Position numbers and translations under genes: made by a program
Notes under the pieces: model-generated
The model's input: the letters and a program-made list of their open reading frames with translations, nothing else
Told to the model about the DNA's origin: nothing
Databases searched by the model: none
NCBI GenBank assembly: GCA_964526565.1
Contig: CAZGMC010000046.1
Location: 1 to 32,188 of the forward strand
Direction: 5' to 3'
Source: CAZGMC01 sp964526565
Lineage (GTDB): Bacteria; Pseudomonadota; Alphaproteobacteria; DSM-16000; Inquilinaceae
Length of the DNA: 32,188 bases
Shown here: piece by piece, positions 8,902-18,040 of the stretch
Numbering within the stretch: position 1 is the stretch's first letter
Layout of the letters: each line of letters begins with the position of its first letter

Positions 8902-9621
8902 TCACCTGCCGAACAGACGGCTGAGCGCCCCGTGGACGGCCTCGGGATCGGTCAGCGGCTCGTCGAAGGCAAGGCGCGCGACCTTGCCGCCACGGCGGGC
9001 GTCGCAGCCGTCCGGGTCGATGCCGGTCAGCCGCCAGCCGCCGCTCCGATCGCCAGCGTCGCCGGTCCGTTCCGCCACGACGCGATCCAAGGCATCGCAG
9101 AACCGGTCGTTGACCTTGGCCAGCAGCCCGGCCTCCGCGGCAGCGAGAGGCGCCACGGCGTCGGCGTCGAGCAGCAGGTCGGCGGCACCGATCCGGTGGA
9201 TCCGGCCGAACCCGGCGACCAGGTGTGCGGTCGTGACGGTGATCGCGTGCACGGCGAAGTCCGTGAAATTGGCATAGAGCGCCGCGTCGGGGTGGCGGGC
9301 CAGATAGCGGACGCGCAGGTGCGGGTCGGCGGCCGGTGCGGCGCGGCCGAGCACGGTCACCCGCGGCCCTTCCATGGGCTGCGCCAGCCCGGCGGTACCG
9401 TCGAACACCAGTGACACCCGGTCGTCGGCGGCAATGTTGCGGGTATGCTCGGCCAGCGTCGAGACGAGCAGGATCGGGGTCGCGTCAAGCCCCAGGGTGA
9501 CCAGGACCAGCGATCCGTACGGCCAACCATCGTCGCCACGGCGCGTGGCCAGGACGGCACGGTCGACGGACCGCATGACGGTGCGGGCGAGGCGCACAGG
9601 CGGCTCTTGGGTTCTGGTCAT
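8902..9621 (-). CDS. HugZ-like pyridoxamine 5'-phosphate oxidase-fold protein
   Basis: 239-aa protein with an N-terminal FMN-binding split-barrel domain (about 10-150) and a C-terminal DUF2470-like domain (about 160-237), the layout of HugZ-type heme utilisation/heme oxygenase-like proteins. Characteristic stretches are AVLATRRGDDGWPYGSLV, ILLVSTLAEHTRNI, RVTVLGRA, VRYLARHPDAALYANFTDF and HLVAGFGRIHRI. Known relatives bind and in some cases degrade heme, and others are general flavin-dependent oxidoreductases; no heme uptake genes are nearby, so the substrate is open. ATG at 9621 matches the family start; the frame runs on upstream but that extension is not protein-like. The gene is transcribed away from chvI across a 231-base shared region. 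Confidence 0.85.
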   Translation of the reverse strand: MTRTQEPPVRLARTVMRSVDRAVLATRRGDDGWPYGSLVLVTLGLDATPILLVSTLAEHTRNIAADDRVSLVFDGTAGLAQPMEGPRVTVLGRAAPAADPHLRVRYLARHPDAALYANFTDFAVHAITVTTAHLVAGFGRIHRIGAADLLLDADAVAPLAAAEAGLLAKVNDRFCDALDRVVAERTGDAGDRSGGWRLTGIDPDGCDARRGGKVARLAFDEPLTDPEAVHGALSRLFGR

Positions 9622-9852
9622 GGGAGGCCTACTTTGTGGCGAGAACGCGGCGGCATCAAGGCATCGCGGCGGCCCGATGGCGATCTGCCGGCGTGCCGCT
9701 TCGGTCCTCGATACCAGCCGGCCGTTCAACAAGAACCGGCGCCCGAACGATCCGGCCAGATTGGTGCCACAGTGCATTTCCACTGTCGCGATGCCGCCGG
9801 GCACGGCGACGGCCGGCGTGGACGGGACGCGAGGCTTTAGGAGGCAAGACAC
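9622..9852. promoter_or_regulatory. Divergent intergenic region between the hugZ-like gene and chvI
   Basis: 231 bases that must carry both promoters. One short inverted repeat is visible: ACAGTG at 9769-9774 and CACTGT at 9781-9786, separated by six bases. It could be an operator, but six-base arms are weak evidence. Just before the chvI GTG start there is a strong ribosome binding site (TAGGAGGC at about 9838-9845). No promoter hexamers stand out. Confidence 0.4.
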
Positions 9853-10551
9853 GTGGCGCAGACCATCGCCCTGGTCGACGACGACCGCAACATCCTGACC
9901 TCGGTGTCGATAGCGCTCGAGGCTGAGGGCTTCGAGGTGCGCACCTATGCCGACGGCGACGAGGCCCTGCGCGGCATCACCACGCGCCCCGTCGATGTGG
10001 CGGTGCTGGACATCAAGATGCCGCGCATGGACGGCATGGAGCTGCTGCAGCGGCTGCGCCAGACCATGACCATCCCGGTCATCTTCCTTACCTCCAAGGA
10101 CGACGAGGTGGACGAACTGCTCGGCCTGCGCATGGGCGCGGACGACTACATCAAGAAGCCGTTCTCGCAACGCCTGCTGGTCGAACGCATCCGCGCCGTC
10201 CTGCGCCGCAACGCGCCGGCGGACAAGGAGGGCGAGACCGACCCCGGCGCCATGATGGTCCGCGGCGAGCTGTCCCTCGATTCGCATCGCCACGCCTGCG
10301 ACTGGCGGGGCCTGCCGATCGAGCTGACCGTGACGGAGTTCCTGCTGGTCAAGGCCCTGGCTGTCCGCCCCGGCCACGTCAAGAGCCGCGACCAGTTGAT
10401 GGACGCGGCCTACGGCGAGCACATCTACGTCGACGACCGCACCATCGACAGCCACATCAAGCGCATCCGCAAGAAGTTCAAGGCGGTCGACCCGGAGTTC
10501 TCGCATATCGAGACGCTCTACGGCGTCGGCTACCGGTACAAGGAGGCCTGA
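9853..10551 (+). CDS. chvI: ChvI-type OmpR-family response regulator
   Basis: 232-aa DNA-binding response regulator. The receiver domain (1-120) has the acidic pocket D9-D11, phosphoacceptor D53 in VLDIKMPRMDG, the switch Thr in FLTSKDD and the Lys in YIKKPFS. The C-terminal winged helix (about 130-230) ends with IDSHIKRIRKKF and GVGYRYKEA, as in OmpR/PhoB regulators. Overall it matches ChvI of the ChvG-ChvI (ExoS-ChvI) system, which in alphaproteobacteria controls envelope, exopolysaccharide and acid-stress genes. The start is GTG at 9853, preceded at good distance by GGAGG. The kinase gene begins 22 bases downstream, so the pair is one operon. Unlike many alphaproteobacteria, no hprK or PTS genes follow. 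Confidence 0.93.
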   Translation: MAQTIALVDDDRNILTSVSIALEAEGFEVRTYADGDEALRGITTRPVDVAVLDIKMPRMDGMELLQRLRQTMTIPVIFLTSKDDEVDELLGLRMGADDYIKKPFSQRLLVERIRAVLRRNAPADKEGETDPGAMMVRGELSLDSHRHACDWRGLPIELTVTEFLLVKALAVRPGHVKSRDQLMDAAYGEHIYVDDRTIDSHIKRIRKKFKAVDPEFSHIETLYGVGYRYKEA

Positions 10552-10573
10552 CGGCCAGCCGCTCAGAGAGGCC

Positions 10574-12358
10574 ATGACCGACGGCGTCACCACCCGATCG
10601 CGCGCGATGCCGCCGCCGCCGGCGCGGCTGCTGGCGCGCGATGCCGGGCCCCAGGCGGCACCGGCGGCACGGCCGGCCCCGGCCAGGCGGGGTGACGACG
10701 GCAGCGAGGTCCCGCCGTCGCTGCCGTCGCGGCCATCGCCGCGGCTGCAACCCCGGCGATGGCCGCGACGGCGCCGCCGGCGCCCCTTCTCCAAGCTCAC
10801 CGCCCGCGTGCTGGCGATCAACGTGCTGGCGTTGTTAATTCTGGTGGGCGGCGTGCTCTACCTGGGCCGCTACGAGGACCGGCTGATGCAGGCCGAGCTG
10901 GAGTCGCTGCGGGTCGAGGCCCAGACCTTCGCCGGTGCCCTGGCTGAGGGCGCCACCGTCGAGGGGCCCAACGAGGTGAGCCGACTCGACCCGGCGCGGG
11001 CGCGGGCCATGGTGCGCCGCCTGTACGAGACCACGGATACGCGGACGCGGCTGTTCGACGTGATGGACGGCTCACTGATCGCCGACAGCCGCCTCTTGGC
11101 CGGACCGGGCGGGACCGTGGAGATCCGGGCGCTGCCCGAGACGGAGGAGGAGTCGTGGCCGCGCCAGGCGTTCGATGCCGTCTATGCCTGGGTTACCACC
11201 CACCTGCCGCGGCGCAAGGAATGGCCGCCCTATGCCGAGGAACCGGTCCAGCATACCGCCGATTACATCTCGGTGCAGCGCGCCCTGCGCGGCGAGTTCG
11301 CCCGGCAGATCTGGACGCAGGAGGACAGCCAGCGGCTGCTGCTCGGCGTGGCGGTGCCGGTACAGCGGCTGCGCGTGGTCATCGGCGCCGTCCTGGTCAC
11401 CCGCGACACCGCCGACATCGAAGCCGCCGTGCAGTCCACCCGCGAGGAGATCCTGCTGGTGTTCCTCGGCGCGCTGGGCATAACCGTGCTGCTGTCGCTG
11501 TACCTGGCGGGCACCATCACCCGGCCAATCCGGCGCCTGGCCGAGGCCGCCGAGCAGGTGCGCCGCGGCCACGGCCGCCAGTTCGACATCCCCGACTTCA
11601 CCCGGCGGCGCGACGAGCTGGGCGAGCTGTCGGGCGTCCTGCGCGACATGACCGCCGCGCTGTGGAAGCGCATGGACGCCATCGAGCGGTTTGCGGCCGA
11701 CGTGGCACACGAGATCAAGAACCCGCTGACCTCGGTGCGCAGCGCCGTGGAGACCGTGGTCCGCATCGACGATCCCGAGAAGCAGCGCCGGCTGCTGGCC
11801 ATCATCGTCGACGACGTCGAGCGCCTGAACCGGCTGATCAGCGACATTTCCGACGCCTCGCGGCTCGATTCCGAATTGTCGCGCGCCCAGGCGCGGTCGG
11901 CGGACGTGCGGCGCATGCTGCAGATGCTGGTCGACATGCACAACGATACAAATGACGGCAGCAATGGCCCGCGCCTGGAGTTGCGCCTGGCCAGCGACAA
12001 GCCGCTGCTGGTGTCCGGCGTGGAGGACCGGCTGGTCCAGGTGTTCCGCAACATCGTCACCAACGCCATCACCTTCTCGCCGCCGGATGGCACGATCAGC
12101 CTGGCGGCGCGCCGCGACGGCCGCTGGATCGAGGTCACGATCGAGGACGAGGGCCCCGGCATTCCGGAGGGCAAGCTGGACGCCATCTTTGACCGCTTCT
12201 ACAGCGAGCGGCCGGCCGGCGAGAAGTTCGGCACGCACTCGGGCCTGGGCCTCAGCATCTCGCGCCAGATCGTCGAGGCCCACCAGGGCCGCATCTTCGC
12301 CGAGAACCGCAAGGACCGCTCCGGGGCGCGATTCACCGTACGCATCCCGGCGGAGTGA
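10574..12358 (+). CDS. chvG: ChvG-type sensor histidine kinase
   Basis: 594-aa inner-membrane sensor kinase, partner of ChvI. Order: an unusual cytoplasmic N-terminus of about 75 residues rich in Pro, Arg and Ala; TM1 (about 79-97); a periplasmic sensor domain (about 98-290), the region that binds the repressor ExoR in rhizobia; TM2 (about 293-315); HAMP (about 316-370); the dimerisation/phosphoacceptor helix with H379 in ADVAHEIKNPL; and the HATPase domain with NIVTNAITFSP (N box), DEGPGIPE (G1), FDRFYSERP (F box) and HSGLGLSIS (G2). All kinase motifs are intact. ATG at 10574 follows AGAGAGG. It converges on prfB, with hairpins in the 63-base gap. Confidence 0.93.
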   Translation: MTDGVTTRSRAMPPPPARLLARDAGPQAAPAARPAPARRGDDGSEVPPSLPSRPSPRLQPRRWPRRRRRRPFSKLTARVLAINVLALLILVGGVLYLGRYEDRLMQAELESLRVEAQTFAGALAEGATVEGPNEVSRLDPARARAMVRRLYETTDTRTRLFDVMDGSLIADSRLLAGPGGTVEIRALPETEEESWPRQAFDAVYAWVTTHLPRRKEWPPYAEEPVQHTADYISVQRALRGEFARQIWTQEDSQRLLLGVAVPVQRLRVVIGAVLVTRDTADIEAAVQSTREEILLVFLGALGITVLLSLYLAGTITRPIRRLAEAAEQVRRGHGRQFDIPDFTRRRDELGELSGVLRDMTAALWKRMDAIERFAADVAHEIKNPLTSVRSAVETVVRIDDPEKQRRLLAIIVDDVERLNRLISDISDASRLDSELSRAQARSADVRRMLQMLVDMHNDTNDGSNGPRLELRLASDKPLLVSGVEDRLVQVFRNIVTNAITFSPPDGTISLAARRDGRWIEVTIEDEGPGIPEGKLDAIFDRFYSERPAGEKFGTHSGLGLSISRQIVEAHQGRIFAENRKDRSGARFTVRIPAE

Positions 12359-12407
12359 CGAGGCGGACGGCGCAACCGCCCGCCCGGCAAACGTACGTCC
12401 GTACGCG

Positions 12408-12424
12408 TGACGGCAGTGCCGTCA
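12408..12424. terminator. Hairpin between chvG and prfB
   Basis: Perfect seven-base stem TGACGGC / GCCGTCA with loop AGT, located between two convergent genes and overlapping the prfB stop codon. The self-complementary CGTACG-TC-CGTACG lies just upstream. There is no T-run on either side, so intrinsic termination is plausible but not certain. Confidence 0.45.
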
Positions 12425-13550
12425 GGCCGTATCGGCCGCCTCGGACTCGGCACCGTGGAGCCGCGCCGCCAGTGCCGCCTCCAGGTACGGGTCCAGGTCG
12501 CCGTCGAGCACGCCCTGGGCGTTGCCGCGCTCGACGCCCGTGCGCAGGTCCTTGACCATCTGGTAGGGCTGCAGCACGTAGCTGCGGATCTGATGGCCCC
12601 AGCCGATGTCGGTCTTGGCGTCGGCCAGCGCCTGGGCCTCGGCCTCGCGCTTCTTCAGTTCGGTCTCGTACAGGCGGGCCTTGAGCATGCCCATGGCGGT
12701 GGCGCGGTTGCGGTGCTGCGAGCGGTCGTTCTGGCACTGCACGACGATGCCGGTGGGCATGTGGGTGATGCGCACGGCGCTGTCGGTGCGGTTGACATGC
12801 TGGCCGCCGGCGCCCGAGGCGCGGTAGGTGTCGACCCGCAGGTCCTTGTCCTCGATCACGATGTCGAACGACTCGTCGACGACCGGCGACACGGACACCG
12901 AGGCGAAGCTGGTGTGGCGCCGCGCCTGGCTGTCGAACGGGCTGATCCGCACCAGCCGGTGCACACCCGACTCGGTCTTCAGCCAGCCGTACGCGTTGTG
13001 CCCCTTGATGGTCACGGTGGCCGACTTGATCCCGGCCTCGTCGCCGGGGCTTTCCTCCAGCCACTCGACCTTGTAGCCGTGCGCCTCGGCCCAGCGCACG
13101 TACATGCGCAGCAGCATTTCCGCCCAGTCCTGGGCCTCGGTGCCGCCGGCACCGGCGTTGACCTCCAGGTAGCAGTCGTTGGCGTCGGCCTCGCCAGACA
13201 GCATGCTCTCCAGCTGCATCTTGGCGGCGCGGTCGCGCAGGCCCGCCAGCGTGCCGGCCGCCTCGCCGAGGACGACGTCATCGCCCTCATCCTCGGCCAG
13301 CTCGATCAATTCCAGCGTGTCGCGACAGCCCTGCTCAAGGTCGCGGTAGTGGCTCAGCCGGATGTCCAGGTGGGTGCGCTCGCGCATCACCGCCTGGGCG
13401 CGGTCCGGGTCGTTCCACAGATCCTGCTGCTCGGCGAGCGCATTCAGCTCGTCGAGCCGCCGGACAGATGCATCGTAGTCAAAGAGACCTCCTCAGCAGT
13501 CCCAGCGACTGCTCGATCTGATCCACAAGGTCCTGAAGTTCGGCACGCAT
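12422..13550 (-). CDS. prfB: Peptide chain release factor 2 (programmed +1 frameshift)
   Basis: RF2 releases the peptide at UGA and UAA stop codons. The gene is read in two frames. Frame one starts at ATG 13550 (AGGAG ten bases upstream) and gives 23 codons ending at an in-frame TGA (13481-13479). Ribosomes then shift +1 on CTT-TGA-C and continue from GAC at 13480 to the stop at 12424-12422, giving 375 aa, close to the 365 of E. coli. Domain markers are the SPF stop-codon selectivity motif at 203-205 (RF2 type, not RF1) and the GGQ catalytic motif at 248-250. An open frame starting at ATG 13390 is only the 3' part and would lack the N-terminal domain. The gene follows the PBP1A gene on the same strand after 98 bases. 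Confidence 0.95.
13478..13493 (-). promoter_or_regulatory. prfB +1 frameshift signal
   Basis: On the minus strand the sequence reads AGGAGG-TCT-CTT-TGA-C. The internal Shine-Dalgarno-like AGGAGG (13493-13488) lies three bases before the slippery CTT, followed by the in-frame TGA and a C. This is the same arrangement and spacing as the classic RF2 site, where low RF2 levels slow termination at UGA and favour the shift, so that RF2 controls its own synthesis. Confidence 0.95.
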
Positions 13551-13648
13551 TCTCCATGATCTCCTGGTTACCGCTGTCCTGGACCGGTCAGGACGACCGC
13601 CTTCGGCAAATCTCGTTGGCCTGTCTGAACTTGGGATCAGCCCCTGCG

Positions 13649-16027
13649 TCAATAAAGCCCGCCCGTGCCCAGCGTGGCGGCGGGCATGCTCTCACCGAAC
13701 TGCATGTCGGGAGCGTCGGACCAGTTCGGCTCGGTGCCGGGGCGGAACGCCTCCAGGATGTACTCGCCGCCGGGGTCGGCCGGCATGCCGGTGTGCGGGT
13801 TGACGCGTACCATGGTGACGCCGGGCGGGATGCGGAACGGCGGCACGTCCTGCCCGTCCAGGGCCTCGCGCATGAAGGCGCCGAAGATCGGCGCTGCCGC
13901 AGTGCCGCCGGCCTCGCCGCGGCCCAGCGAGTGCGGGTCGTCGAAGCCGACATAGACACCGACGACCAGGTCGGGCGTGAAGCCGATGAACCAGGCATCG
14001 TGGTAGTCGTTGGTCGTGCCGGTCTTGCCGGCCAGCGAGATGCCCAGCGAGGCGAGCCGCCGCGCCGTGCCGCGCAGGATGACGCCTTCCATGATGTGGA
14101 CGAGCTGATAGACACTGACCGGATCGGCGATCTGCTCGCGCTCGTCGGGCAGGTTCGGTGCGACCTGCCCCTGCCAGGCGACGTTGGTGCAGATCTCGCA
14201 GACTCGCTGCTCGTCATGACGGAATATGGTGGCGCCGGTGCGGTCCTGGATGCGGTCGATGAAGGTCGGCGTGATGCGCCGGCCGCCATTGGCGAGCATG
14301 GCATAGGCGGTGGCCAGCCGCAGCGGGGTCGTCTCGCCGGCCCCCAGCGCCATCGAGTAGAGCGGCGGCATCTCGTCGTAGATGCCGAAGTCCTGAGCGA
14401 TTTCCTGAACCGGCTCCAGGCCGATGTCGACGAGCAGGCGCACCGTCATGATGTTGCGTGACCGTTCCAGCCCGACCCGGAGCGGCGTCGGCCCCAGGAA
14501 GTCACGCGAGTAGTTCGACGGCCGCCACAGCGCCAGGCCCGGCCCCTGGTCCACCGCCAGCGGCGAGTCGAGCACCGTCGTGCTGGGCGTATAACCATGG
14601 TTCAGGGCTGCCAGGTAGACGAACGGCTTGAAGGCCGAACCCGGCTGACGCAGCGCCTGCGTGGCGCGGTTGAACTCGCTCATCTCATAGGAAAAGCCGC
14701 CGGTCATGGCGAGCACCCGCCCGGTATGCGGGTCCATCGCCACCAGCGCACCCTGAACCTCCGGAATCTGGCGCAGGCCATAGGACGGCGGCGGCCCATC
14801 CCCGGCCGGCACCGCCCGACCGACGCCCGCCAGCGGCTCGACCAGGACCACGTCGCCCTGGGCCAGCGGTGGCCTGGCCCTGGCCAGCTCGTCGCCGGAA
14901 ATCCGGCCGCGGCGGCGGTCGGCAAGGCCGATCAGCACGCCGTCTGGCTCGACCTCCAGCACCACGGCCAGCGCCCAGCCCGCCGTGCCGGCTCCGGCCG
15001 GCGTCTCGACCTCAGCCAGCCGCTCCGGCCAGTCCTCGAACGACTCCAGGCTGGCCACCGGGCCGCGCCAGCCGTGGCGGCGGTCGTAGGCGATCAGGCC
15101 CTCGCGCAGCGCCCGCTCGGCGATGTCCTGATAGCGCGGATCCATGCTGGTGCGGACCGACAGGCCGCCGCCGTACAGCACGTCGTCACCGTACCGGTCC
15201 ACCAGCTCCCGCCGCACCTCCTCGGAAAAGTAGTCGGCGCTCAGCACCTCGGTCTCGTCCGGGTCATAGACTTCCAAAGGTTCGGCCCGGGCGGCGGCTG
15301 CCTCCTCCGCAGTGATGGCGCCGTCCTCCAGCATGCGGTCGATCACATAGTTGCGGCGGGCAATGGCGGCTTCGCGCCGATGGATCGGGTGGTAGTTGTT
15401 GGGCGCCTTGGGCAGGGCCGCCAGGTAGGCGGCCTGGGCCAGCGTCAGCTCCGGCAGCGACCGGTTGAAGTAGTTCAGCGCGGCGGCGGCGACGCCATAG
15501 GAATTGCGCCCGAGATAGATCTCGTTGAGGTACAATTCCAGGATCTGGTCCTTGGTCAGGGTCCGCTCGATGCGCAGGGCCAGCAGCGCCTCGCGGATCT
15601 TGCGGGTGAACGACACCTCGTTCGACAGCAGGAAATTCTTGGCCACCTGCTGGGTGATCGTCGAGGCCCCGACGAGGCGCCGCTCCGAGCCCAGGTTGCG
15701 CAGGTTCGTGAGTGCGGCTCGGGCAATGCCGATGAAGTCCACGCCCCAGTGGTGGTAGAAGTTGCGGTCCTCGGCCGAGATGAAGGCCTGCACGACGTGA
15801 TCCGGGATCGCCTCGACCGGCACGAACAGCCGGTTCTCGCGGGCATACTCGGCGATCAAGCGGCCGTCGGCGGCGTGCAGGCGCGTCGTCACCGGCGGCC
15901 GGTAGTCGGCAAGTTGATGGTGGTCCGGCAGACCGCGGCTGAAGTAGGCGATGGCGCCGATGCCGGCGACGATCGCCACAACCACCAGCAGGATGATCGA
16001 AGAGGCGATCCAACCGAGAAGTCGCAT
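13649..16027 (-). CDS. Penicillin-binding protein 1A (bifunctional transglycosylase/transpeptidase)
   Basis: 792-aa class A PBP that polymerises and cross-links peptidoglycan in the periplasm. One N-terminal membrane anchor (7-29). The GT51 transglycosylase domain carries E86 in SAEDRNFYHHWG, GASTITQQVAKN, RKIREALLALRIE and ILELYLNEIYLG. An OB-like insert lies around 310-420, as in PBP1A proteins. The transpeptidase has nucleophile S464 in PGSAFKPF, the SRN triad and KTGTTNDYHDAWFIG. ATG at 16027 has GGAG at good spacing and gives the standard MRLLGW start; an in-frame ATG at 16135 adds an implausible Arg-rich leader. It lies 192 bases after the amidase and 98 before prfB, a grouping common in alphaproteobacteria. 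Confidence 0.95.
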   Translation of the reverse strand: MRLLGWIASSIILLVVVAIVAGIGAIAYFSRGLPDHHQLADYRPPVTTRLHAADGRLIAEYARENRLFVPVEAIPDHVVQAFISAEDRNFYHHWGVDFIGIARAALTNLRNLGSERRLVGASTITQQVAKNFLLSNEVSFTRKIREALLALRIERTLTKDQILELYLNEIYLGRNSYGVAAAALNYFNRSLPELTLAQAAYLAALPKAPNNYHPIHRREAAIARRNYVIDRMLEDGAITAEEAAAARAEPLEVYDPDETEVLSADYFSEEVRRELVDRYGDDVLYGGGLSVRTSMDPRYQDIAERALREGLIAYDRRHGWRGPVASLESFEDWPERLAEVETPAGAGTAGWALAVVLEVEPDGVLIGLADRRRGRISGDELARARPPLAQGDVVLVEPLAGVGRAVPAGDGPPPSYGLRQIPEVQGALVAMDPHTGRVLAMTGGFSYEMSEFNRATQALRQPGSAFKPFVYLAALNHGYTPSTTVLDSPLAVDQGPGLALWRPSNYSRDFLGPTPLRVGLERSRNIMTVRLLVDIGLEPVQEIAQDFGIYDEMPPLYSMALGAGETTPLRLATAYAMLANGGRRITPTFIDRIQDRTGATIFRHDEQRVCEICTNVAWQGQVAPNLPDEREQIADPVSVYQLVHIMEGVILRGTARRLASLGISLAGKTGTTNDYHDAWFIGFTPDLVVGVYVGFDDPHSLGRGEAGGTAAAPIFGAFMREALDGQDVPPFRIPPGVTMVRVNPHTGMPADPGGEYILEAFRPGTEPNWSDAPDMQFGESMPAATLGTGGLY

Positions 16028-16219
16028 TGCTGCTCCATGCCTGAAAAGCCGCACCCGTTGCGGACGTCTACGGGCTCGCCGGTCTTCCGATATAAGGTCT
16101 ATCCTGCCGAAGGATCGACGGCTTTCTTGATCCATCCGGTTAATACATCACAATGTGTCGCGGAGATGGCCGGGGGCGCAAGGCCGTTAACGCAGCGCTG
16201 GACCGCCGCCGCCCGCGCC

Positions 16220-17443
16220 TCAGCCGCCGGCATCGTCCAGCCGCGCGAAGTAGTCGTCGATCGCCGCAGTGATGGCACCGGCCAGGCGCTCCTGGTGCCC
16301 GGCCGTGTTCAGCCGCCTTGCGTCGGCCGGGTTCGACAGATGGCCGAGCTCGACCAGCACCGACGGAACGTCGGGCGCCGTCAGCACGGCGAAGCCGGCC
16401 TGCCGATGGCTGCGGTTGAGCAGCGCGGTCTGCCCGCCGAGCCGCCGCACCAGCATTTCGGCCAGGATGTAGGACTCGTTGCGCGTCACCCGCTGGGCCA
16501 GGTCGATCAGGATCGTCGCCGTCACATCGTCCTGGACCGCCATTTCGACGCCGACCAGGGCGTCGACACGGTTCTCGCGCTGGGCCAGCAGGGCAGCCTC
16601 CCGGTCGCTGGCGCGGTCCGACAGCGTGTAGACCGAGGCGCCGTGCAGATCCGGGTCCGGGTTGCTGTCGGCGTGCAACGACAGGAACACGTCGGCCCCT
16701 GCCGCGCGGGCACGCCGCACCCGCTCCCGCAGCTGCAGCGACTCGTCGCCGTCGCGGATCATGACGACGCGGTATCGTCCGGCACTCTCGAGCAGGTCGC
16801 GCAGGCGGCGCGCCACCTGCAGCGTCACCGTCTTCTCGTACAGGCCGTCCGGCCCGATGGCGCCCGGATCGAAGCCGCCATGTCCGGCATCGATGGCCAC
16901 CACAGGCAGGCGCGGCGGCCGCGGCCGCGGCGTCGGCAACGGGAATGGCGCTGCCGCCGCCACCGCCTGCACGCCGCTGCGCCGGGCAGCGGGGCCGCGC
17001 ATCTCCGCGGCGAAGCCGGCGGCGTCGGTCGGCTCCAGATCCACGACGAATCGGTACGGCACATCGGCGGTGGCCGGCAGGTAGAACACGTCGCGCACCC
17101 GCGCCGGCCGGGTCAGGTCCAGCACGATACGCGTCGTGCCACCGTCCACTGCCGCGTAATAGTGCCCGGCAATCAGGCCGATGCCGCGACTCACGTCATC
17201 GCCGGCGCGCCACTCCGCCGGCGGAAAATCGATGACGATGCGGTACGGCCGGTCGAGCAGGAACAGGTTGAAGTCAAAAGGCGCTGTGGTTTCCACCACG
17301 AAACGCGTGCGATCGGAGTGATCGCCCAGGCGCACGTCGAGCACGGCGGGCGGGTCAGGCGCCTGGGCACACGCGACGCCGATGACAAGGGCGGCCAAGA
17401 AGACCGGCACCAGCCATCGGCAGACAATACCACTGAGTTGCAT
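16220..17443 (-). CDS. N-acetylmuramoyl-L-alanine amidase (AMIN + Amidase_3)
   Basis: 407-aa periplasmic amidase of the AmiC type, which cleaves the bond between MurNAc and the stem peptide during cell separation. A signal peptide (1 to about 26, ending GVACA) is followed by an AMIN domain (about 30-145, septum/peptidoglycan targeting), a proline-rich linker, and the Amidase_3 zinc domain (about 180-400). Zinc ligands and catalytic residues are visible: H in DAGHGGFDPGA, E in GLYEKTV, H in LSLHADSN and E in VLVELGHLSN. ATG at 17443 is preferred over ATG at 17467 because the best promoter would start transcription at about 17468, leaving no leader for the earlier start. It probably leads the amidase-PBP1A-prfB group and diverges from rne. 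Confidence 0.93.
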   Translation of the reverse strand: MQLSGIVCRWLVPVFLAALVIGVACAQAPDPPAVLDVRLGDHSDRTRFVVETTAPFDFNLFLLDRPYRIVIDFPPAEWRAGDDVSRGIGLIAGHYYAAVDGGTTRIVLDLTRPARVRDVFYLPATADVPYRFVVDLEPTDAAGFAAEMRGPAARRSGVQAVAAAAPFPLPTPRPRPPRLPVVAIDAGHGGFDPGAIGPDGLYEKTVTLQVARRLRDLLESAGRYRVVMIRDGDESLQLRERVRRARAAGADVFLSLHADSNPDPDLHGASVYTLSDRASDREAALLAQRENRVDALVGVEMAVQDDVTATILIDLAQRVTRNESYILAEMLVRRLGGQTALLNRSHRQAGFAVLTAPDVPSVLVELGHLSNPADARRLNTAGHQERLAGAITAAIDDYFARLDDAGG

Positions 17444-17475
17444 CGCACCTGGGACCGAGCCGACCATTCCTGGAT

Positions 17476-17504
17476 AGTATGCACATAAAAATCAGCAGGT
17501 TCAA
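17476..17504 (-). promoter_or_regulatory. Candidate sigma-70 promoter of the amidase gene
   Basis: On the minus strand, TTGAAC (17504-17499) and CATACT (17481-17476) are 17 bases apart, each matching four of six consensus positions, in a local AT-rich stretch. The predicted start near 17468 leaves a leader of about 25 bases before ATG 17443. Confidence 0.35.
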
Positions 17505-18040
17505 CCAAAAAGGTCAGGCATTTTATCAACAAAGATGGACATCTCCGGCGCAACTTGCGGCCATGGCCGACGGTCGCGGAATCCGACGCCTTGGAAGCGG
17601 CCTTGCGTCGTCCCATCTTGGCGGTCAATCGGTCGTCATCGTGACAAGGCGATTGGGGCCGCCGAATTCAGCGATTGTCGATCCGGTATCGCACCGGTAT
17701 CGTGAGTGCCGCGACATACCGTGTAGTTATCGGCCAATGGTGCGTCGGGCCGAATCGTATCAAGCTTCGGCGCTCGCGCCGGGCGGCGGAAACGCGTTGC
17801 GGGAGGACACCCTGCAGCACCGCACGACAGCTACACGGCGAAGGAGTTCAATCGTGAAGCCCGGTTTCGCCGACATGCGGCACGGATTCCATAGATCCGG
17901 CGATCCCCGATCTGGCCTGCTGGAAAGCGCCGTTGCGGGGCCATGGACCGTGGCGTGGCCGAGGCTTTGGAGCCAACGGACGACGCGTCGCCCGCTCGTA
18001 TGTCGCGCGGGCCGGGAGGCGCCGTCACGAGGACGTCAGC
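17505..18040. other. rne upstream region, probable long 5' leader
   Basis: About 535 bases without a convincing gene; the open frames across it have no protein-like composition. RNase E genes often have a long leader through which the enzyme regulates its own mRNA, and this spacing would allow one. An 11-base-period direct repeat (CCGGTATCG at 17683-17691 and 17694-17702) is present. The ribosome binding site GAGGA (about 18029-18033) precedes ATG 18041. No clear promoter hexamers for rne were found. Confidence 0.4.

Noticed and set aside
5190..8924. 1244-codon plus-strand open frame opposite putA
   Set aside because: Antisense shadow of putA caused by high third-position GC; its translation is His/Gly/Gln/Arg-rich with no domain.
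12407..14461. 684-codon plus-strand frame opposite prfB and PBP1A
   Set aside because: Antisense shadow; covers two genes with complete active-site motifs on the other strand.
14597..17488. 963-codon plus-strand open frame opposite PBP1A and the amidase
   Set aside because: Shadow frame of two well-supported minus-strand genes; low-complexity composition.
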